Assembly: GCA_002163155.1 (NCBI GenBank)
Contig: MAAO01000006.1
Location: 1 to 64,000, forward strand
Direction: 5' to 3'
DNA length: 64,000 bases
From: Halobacteriovorax marinus
GTDB lineage: Bacteria; Bdellovibrionota; Bacteriovoracia; Bacteriovoracales; Bacteriovoracaceae
Within the stretch, counting starts at the first letter, position 1. Each line of letters starts with the position of its first letter. The notes beneath the pieces were generated by a model. It was not told the origin of the DNA. It worked only from the letters and a program-made list of their open reading frames with translations, and did not search any database. This document shows positions 59,800 to 64,000 of this stretch, piece by piece. Both the position numbers and the translations under genes were made by a program.

Positions 59800-61530
59800 A
59801 TGGGAAAACTATTACAAAAAATACCATTTCTCCTTGAATTCTTTTTTAATGGAGCTTTTATATGTCTTTATTCGTTAAAGTCCATTAAAAAAATTCCTAC
59901 GAATTGGAACCTCGAACTAATTGACAGCATTATTCATAATGCAACTTACTTGGTTCCTGTTGTACTCATGATTAATGTCTTTTCTAATTTTAAAAACTCA
60001 AAGGGATTAGAAGACTTCTTAAGAAGATATATTTTTTCAATTGTAGTGCTTGTTCCTTTGTTGATTACTTGGGGTGACGTGGAATTTGCTTTCATGCTCT
60101 CATCGGCTCACTTACTATCTTCTATCCTTGCTTTATATGATGACAATACTCCTAAGGATAGTAGTGATGATCCTCAGCATGAACAAAATCTCTTTCAAGG
60201 TTTAAGATTAAGACCAGCGCAAATGGTTTTATTTTCTTTTCTTGGAGTTATTTTTCTTGGAACTTTCTTGCTTATGTTGCCTATTTCATCTGCAGATGGA
60301 AAAAGTATTTCCTTTATTGATGGTTTCTTTATGGCGACTTCTGCAACTTGTGTGACAGGGCTTACGACCTTATCTCTTCAGGATAACTTTTCCCTCTTCG
60401 GGCAAGTGGTGACTTTAGTTCTCATTCAAATTGGTGGACTTTCAATTATGACTCTTTATTCTTCAATGGCCATTCTTCTTGGAAGATCGATGCGAATGAA
60501 AGATAGAGTTATTATGCAGGATCTTTTAGATGTATCAAGTCTAGAAGAGCTTTTTGCAATGATTGTAAACATTATTAAGTACACTTTCCTTATAGAACTT
60601 TGGGGTGGAATTGTTTTAACAATTGCCTTTACCTTTGAAGGTTTTGAATTTGGTAAAGCTCTTTATTATGGTTTCTTTCATAGTATTTCCGCCTTTTGTA
60701 ATGCTGGCTTTAGCTTATTTAATAATTCCCTTGAAAGCTATTCCACATCACCTATGATCACTGGAACCATTGCCATCTTAATTACTCTTGGTGGTCTAGG
60801 TTTCATTGTTCTAAAAGAATTAAAGGAAGTTATTACAAAAGGTAAAAAACTTGTTCGTCTTGGACTTCACTCAAAAATCGTTATTACAACTTCAATAGTT
60901 TTAACTGTATCGGGAACAGTCTTTATCTTTTTTGGAGAGTTTTTAAATTCAATAGATTCCTATACCTTATGGGAGAAGATGCAAATTTCCGTTTTTCAAT
61001 CTGTGACTCTAAGAACAGCTGGATTTAACTCTATTCCTCTCACCAGTTTAAATAAGTACAGCATATATATGATGACGCTCTTCATGTTTATTGGGGGAAG
61101 TCCAGGTTCAACCGCTGGTGGTGTTAAGACTACTACTTTGGCTATTCTCTTTTATTCTATAAAATCAACGCTTCTAGGTGAAAAGAAAGTTACCGTTCTT
61201 GATCGAAGAATTCCTTCTCCCATGGTTGTGAGAGGAACTGCGCTGATGTTTATTTCCATCTTAACTACTAGTGTATTTATATTACTCATAATGAAAATTG
61301 AACCAGAGCAATCCTTCTTACCAATATTTTTTGAAGTTATTAGTGCGTCTGGAACGGTTGGATTAACTCTTGGAATAACTCCCTACCTGTCAGTGATGGG
61401 GAAAATGGCGATTTCAGCTTTAATGTTGATAGGTCGTATTGGTCCGCTAACACTTATTCTGGCCATAGGTCAAAGAAACAGGAATAGGGGAAAAGTTGAC
61501 TATCCTGATGGAAGAATTATGATTGGGTAA
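59800..61530 (+). CDS. Trk/Ktr-type potassium channel subunit (TrkH/KtrB family) with N-terminal extension
   Basis: The four P-loops of this K+-uptake family are visible: TSATCVTGLTT, SISAFCNAGFS, QSVTLRTAGFNS and EVISASGTVGLT, each with the selectivity-filter Gly. The core spans about 150-576. An N-terminal extension of about 140 residues has additional hydrophobic helices (about 45-120) not usual for KtrB, giving 576 aa in total. The next gene is its RCK partner, so K+ uptake gated by nucleotide is predicted. Confidence 0.9.
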   Translation: MGKLLQKIPFLLEFFFNGAFICLYSLKSIKKIPTNWNLELIDSIIHNATYLVPVVLMINVFSNFKNSKGLEDFLRRYIFSIVVLVPLLITWGDVEFAFMLSSAHLLSSILALYDDNTPKDSSDDPQHEQNLFQGLRLRPAQMVLFSFLGVIFLGTFLLMLPISSADGKSISFIDGFFMATSATCVTGLTTLSLQDNFSLFGQVVTLVLIQIGGLSIMTLYSSMAILLGRSMRMKDRVIMQDLLDVSSLEELFAMIVNIIKYTFLIELWGGIVLTIAFTFEGFEFGKALYYGFFHSISAFCNAGFSLFNNSLESYSTSPMITGTIAILITLGGLGFIVLKELKEVITKGKKLVRLGLHSKIVITTSIVLTVSGTVFIFFGEFLNSIDSYTLWEKMQISVFQSVTLRTAGFNSIPLTSLNKYSIYMMTLFMFIGGSPGSTAGGVKTTTLAILFYSIKSTLLGEKKVTVLDRRIPSPMVVRGTALMFISILTTSVFILLIMKIEPEQSFLPIFFEVISASGTVGLTLGITPYLSVMGKMAISALMLIGRIGPLTLILAIGQRNRNRGKVDYPDGRIMIG

Positions 61531-61571
61531 AAAGCTCATGTAAAATAGGTTTAATTTAAAAAGGATATATT

Positions 61572-62267
61572 ATGATTGTTGCGGTCATTGGACTAGGAAC
61601 ATTTGGAGCAAAAACAGCAGTTCGTCTTTTTGAGAAAGGTGCTGAAGTTATTGCTATTGATAAAAATGATGAACTAGTTGATAAAATTAAAGATCGTGTG
61701 ACCCACGCTGTTTCTCTTGATGTAACAGATGAAAGGTCTCTGCGTTCAGTAAATATTTCTGATGTTGATGTGGCGGTTGTCGCTATTGGTGATCACATTG
61801 AAATGAGTATCTTAGCCGTAACTATGCTTCGTCGCCTTGGGGTGGGAAGGGTTATTGCTCGTGCCACTTCAACACTACACGAACATGTTCTTCAAGAAAT
61901 TGGAGCTTCGGAAATCATTAAAGTGGAAGAAGAGATGGGTGAGATTATCGCTTCTAAGATTGTCGCCCCTCACGTTATGCAGAGGTATAATTTCTCTGCC
62001 GGTTACTCAATTGTAGAATTAAAGCTTGGTAAGAAATTTGAAGGTAAGACCATTGTCGAAAGTAAGATTAGACAACGTTACAACTTGAACATTGTCGCTC
62101 TTCAGAAGAAAATTCCTTATATTTCTGAAGATGGAAAATCTGCCTATAGAGTTGAGATTAATGATTGTCCGATGCCTATGGATGTTATTGAATCCGATGA
62201 TATTATTGTATTAGTTGGTAGTGAGAAGAACTTTAACAAGCTCTTTGCTGAATTAGTGGAGGGATAA
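61572..62267 (+). CDS. Trk/Ktr potassium regulatory subunit (KtrA-like RCK)
   Basis: A single RCK unit: Rossmann motif VAVIGLGTFGAKTA (3-16) with an acidic ribose site (IAIDKND), then a TrkA-C domain (about 140-230). It binds NAD(H) or ATP/ADP and gates the membrane subunit encoded just upstream. Length 231 aa is typical of KtrA, half of E. coli TrkA. AAGGATAT precedes the ATG; one base separates its stop from the sensor gene start. Confidence 0.93.
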   Translation: MIVAVIGLGTFGAKTAVRLFEKGAEVIAIDKNDELVDKIKDRVTHAVSLDVTDERSLRSVNISDVDVAVVAIGDHIEMSILAVTMLRRLGVGRVIARATSTLHEHVLQEIGASEIIKVEEEMGEIIASKIVAPHVMQRYNFSAGYSIVELKLGKKFEGKTIVESKIRQRYNLNIVALQKKIPYISEDGKSAYRVEINDCPMPMDVIESDDIIVLVGSEKNFNKLFAELVEG

Positions 62268-62268
62268 A

Positions 62269-63480
62269 TTGAATTTATCATTAAAAAATAGAGTTGCTGC
62301 TAGTTTTATTATCGCCTGCTTTGTCGTACTTGTTGTAGGCTTCACAGTTTTCTTTCATTTGAATTCTTTAAATAAAGAAATTGAATCGATTACAGTAAAA
62401 TCAAATAGGGTTTCTCTTCTAACAGATGAAATTCGAATTTCAGCTGTGTCGATTTTAAAGTATCAAAGAAGAATTTTGGCAAATAAATCTTCTCCGGAAC
62501 TCGTAGAGAAAATTGTAAACCTTTGTGACAGTTTTACTTCTCAATTGCAAACACTTGATTCGCTCTATCGTGATCCTGATGTAAAGAGGGTTGTGGCGCA
62601 AATGCAATCATATGTTGATTCTTTGAAAGTTGTTCTAGGAAAGGCCTCTCTCTTTCATAGGGATAATATAGGAATGGCCTCTATTGGAGATCTGGCTGAT
62701 AAGATTTTAGATTCCTTTAGTGAATTTCAAGATATCCAATATTTTCAATCAGTGGAGAGAGATAAGAAGATAAAGAAAATTATCAATGAAACGAAGAGAA
62801 ATATGATGATTACTTTAATTATCAGTTTCCTGGGAACTATTATTTTAGGTCTCGTCGTTCCTGGTAAGATTGCTCTTCCATTTAAGAAAATTAAGGACGC
62901 TATTAGGGAGCTACAAGATTGTAACTTTGATGTATCCATCTACTACTCTCAGGATGATGAAATTGGTGAAATTGCCAGAGAGATGAATAAAATGATTCAT
63001 TCTTTTAAAGTCTTTGAAGAGCTGAGAACTGATAGGATCTCACTTGAGAATAGAAAATTCGATGCTCTAGCAAACTTAGTGAAAAAACCAGTTCTTCTAG
63101 CGAACGCAAATAATCAAATTATTTACATGAACTCTAGACTTTATTCTCTCTTGCAAGTTCAATCCGAAGACGTCATTGGGAAAACTATGAGTGATACTCT
63201 CATTCCTGAGTCGATCATTGAAACTTATCAACTGGCGATTAAGAGGCGAAGTAAAATTGAAAATGCGGATATCATTATCCCGCCAAAAAAGGTTAAGGAG
63301 AAAGATCTTGAGGTGGATCAATCAATAGTCCTAGATGAAGACGCACCGAAGCAGGAAAGTACTGAGCCAGTAGTTGAAGAGAATATTTTTCAAGGTTATG
63401 GAAATGTTATCCCTATTAGGGGTAAAGAAAGCTCAATGGACTACTATCTTATGGTCCTTTCTGAAGAACTTCACGTTTAA
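62269..63480 (+). CDS. Membrane sensor with HAMP and PAS-like domains, no output domain
   Basis: Two transmembrane helices (about 10-32 and 175-197) flank a periplasmic four-helix-like region. A HAMP domain (about 195-250, IALPFKKIKDAIREL and DDEIGEIAREMNKM) and a PAS-like domain (about 265-335, KPVLLANANNQIIYMNSRLYSLL) follow, then a disordered acidic tail. There is no kinase, cyclase or MCP domain. TTG start with strong GGAGGGA Shine-Dalgarno. The one-base gap to the KtrA-like gene suggests it modulates or senses potassium transport, which is inference. Confidence 0.75.
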   Translation: MNLSLKNRVAASFIIACFVVLVVGFTVFFHLNSLNKEIESITVKSNRVSLLTDEIRISAVSILKYQRRILANKSSPELVEKIVNLCDSFTSQLQTLDSLYRDPDVKRVVAQMQSYVDSLKVVLGKASLFHRDNIGMASIGDLADKILDSFSEFQDIQYFQSVERDKKIKKIINETKRNMMITLIISFLGTIILGLVVPGKIALPFKKIKDAIRELQDCNFDVSIYYSQDDEIGEIAREMNKMIHSFKVFEELRTDRISLENRKFDALANLVKKPVLLANANNQIIYMNSRLYSLLQVQSEDVIGKTMSDTLIPESIIETYQLAIKRRSKIENADIIIPPKKVKEKDLEVDQSIVLDEDAPKQESTEPVVEENIFQGYGNVIPIRGKESSMDYYLMVLSEELHV

Positions 63481-63509
63481 AATCAAGTTCTTGATGCAAT
63501 AGGTAATAT

Positions 63510-63550
63510 GAGAGGATATATTTTTAGTAAATATCCTCTCCAGCCTTTTT
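63510..63550 (+). terminator. Hairpin after the sensor gene
   Basis: GAGAGGATAT and ATATCCTCTC form a perfect 10-bp stem with an 11-base loop, followed by CAGCC and five T residues. Likely terminator separating the potassium operon from lepA. Confidence 0.7.
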
Positions 63551-63610
63551 AAATGCCTAAAAATTGGTTAATATAGTGCTTTTTAGGCAGTAGAAAATAG
63601 GCACAAATAA

Positions 63611-64000
63611 ATGGACCAGAAATTCATCAGAAACTTCTCTATCATTGCACATATTGATCATGGTAAATCGACACTTGCAGATAGATTATTAGAAATAACA
63701 AATACCGTTACAACTAGAGAGTCGAAAGACCGCCTTCTAGATAATATGGATATTGAAAAAGAGCGTGGAATTACCATTAAAGCTCAGACTGTCAGGCTTT
63801 CTTATAAAGCCAAAGACGGAAATACTTACTATCTAAATTTAATCGATACTCCGGGGCACGTAGACTTCGCCTATGAAGTGAGTCGTTCTCTTGCTTCTTG
63901 TGATGGAGCCCTCTTAGTTGTTGATGCTTCTCAAGGTGTTGAAGCACAAACATTGGCCAATGTTTACATGGCCATGGAAAATGACTTAGAAATTATACCA
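63611..64000 (+). CDS. lepA: Elongation factor 4 (LepA), 3' partial
   Basis: The first 130 codons of a translational GTPase are present and the frame runs off the right edge. G1 AHIDHGKST (13-21), G2 RGIT, G3 DTPGHVDF and [12 protein letters not shown] are those of LepA, which back-translocates ribosomes. [16 protein letters not shown] is the normal LepA start. No strong Shine-Dalgarno precedes the ATG. Confidence 0.96.
   Translation, partial: MDQKFIRNFSIIAHIDHGKSTLADRLLEITNTVTTRESKDRLLDNMDIEKERGITIKAQTVRLSYKAKDGNTYYLNLIDTPGHVDFAYEVSRSLASCDGALLVVDASQGVEAQTLANVYMAMENDLEIIP

Noticed and set aside
1-64000. CRISPR arrays, rRNA genes or complete insertion sequences
   Set aside because: No regularly spaced short repeats, no rRNA-like sequence and no IS with terminal repeats were seen in either strand.

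Overview
The window is low-GC, gene-dense DNA from a Gram-negative bacterium. The gene set (soluble PAS chemoreceptor, hybrid CheA, HD-GYP protein, paired ArsA-like ATPases, ABC1 kinase, many lipoproteins and outer-membrane barrels, pilin-like protein, RodZ, frequent GTG/TTG starts) most resembles the Bdellovibrionota, especially the Bacteriovorax/Halobacteriovorax predators. This placement is an inference from gene content; no rRNA is present to prove it.

Layout. 1-12 kb is a signalling block: a cytoplasmic chemoreceptor with three PAS repeats (5' end outside the window), CheB, two Hpt proteins, a CheA with an N-terminal receiver and two CheW-like domains, a c-di-GMP HD-GYP protein and a degenerate SpoIIE-type phosphatase. 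An ABC1-kinase gene pair on the other strand splits it. 12-18.8 kb is a minus-strand block joining thiol metabolism (cystathionine beta-synthase, cystathionine gamma-lyase/synthase, glutamate-cysteine ligase) to two ArsA-like ATPases, with a barrel protein and a PhaR-like regulator upstream. 19-29.4 kb holds a TPR lipoprotein and a possible LolB-like lipoprotein, an oligopeptide ABC transporter without its ATPases, and two translationally coupled unknown genes.

At 29.5-36.5 kb a tRNA-Leu(UAG) carries an integrated element of about 6.85 kb bounded by a perfect 70-bp direct repeat that includes the tRNA 3' end and its terminator. It encodes a tyrosine integrase, a D5/Rep-like ATPase, an AlpA/Xis-like protein, an HTH protein resembling phage small terminases, a DUF2971 protein, an outer-membrane-type protein and one unknown protein. 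It has no structural phage genes, so it looks like a phage satellite or minimal integrative element.

36.6-64 kb is mostly housekeeping: pilin-like protein, trpS, the rplU-rpmA-obgE-rsfS-rlmH block, lgt, a dicarboxylate symporter, an MltD-like transglycosylase, two paralogous outer-membrane proteins, a RAYT transposase, a toxin-antitoxin pair whose toxin seems interrupted by an amber codon, trmL, pepA, lptF/G, rodZ, a TPR lipoprotein, an RlmD-type methyltransferase, a Trk/Ktr potassium system coupled to a HAMP-PAS sensor, and the start of lepA, which runs off the right edge.
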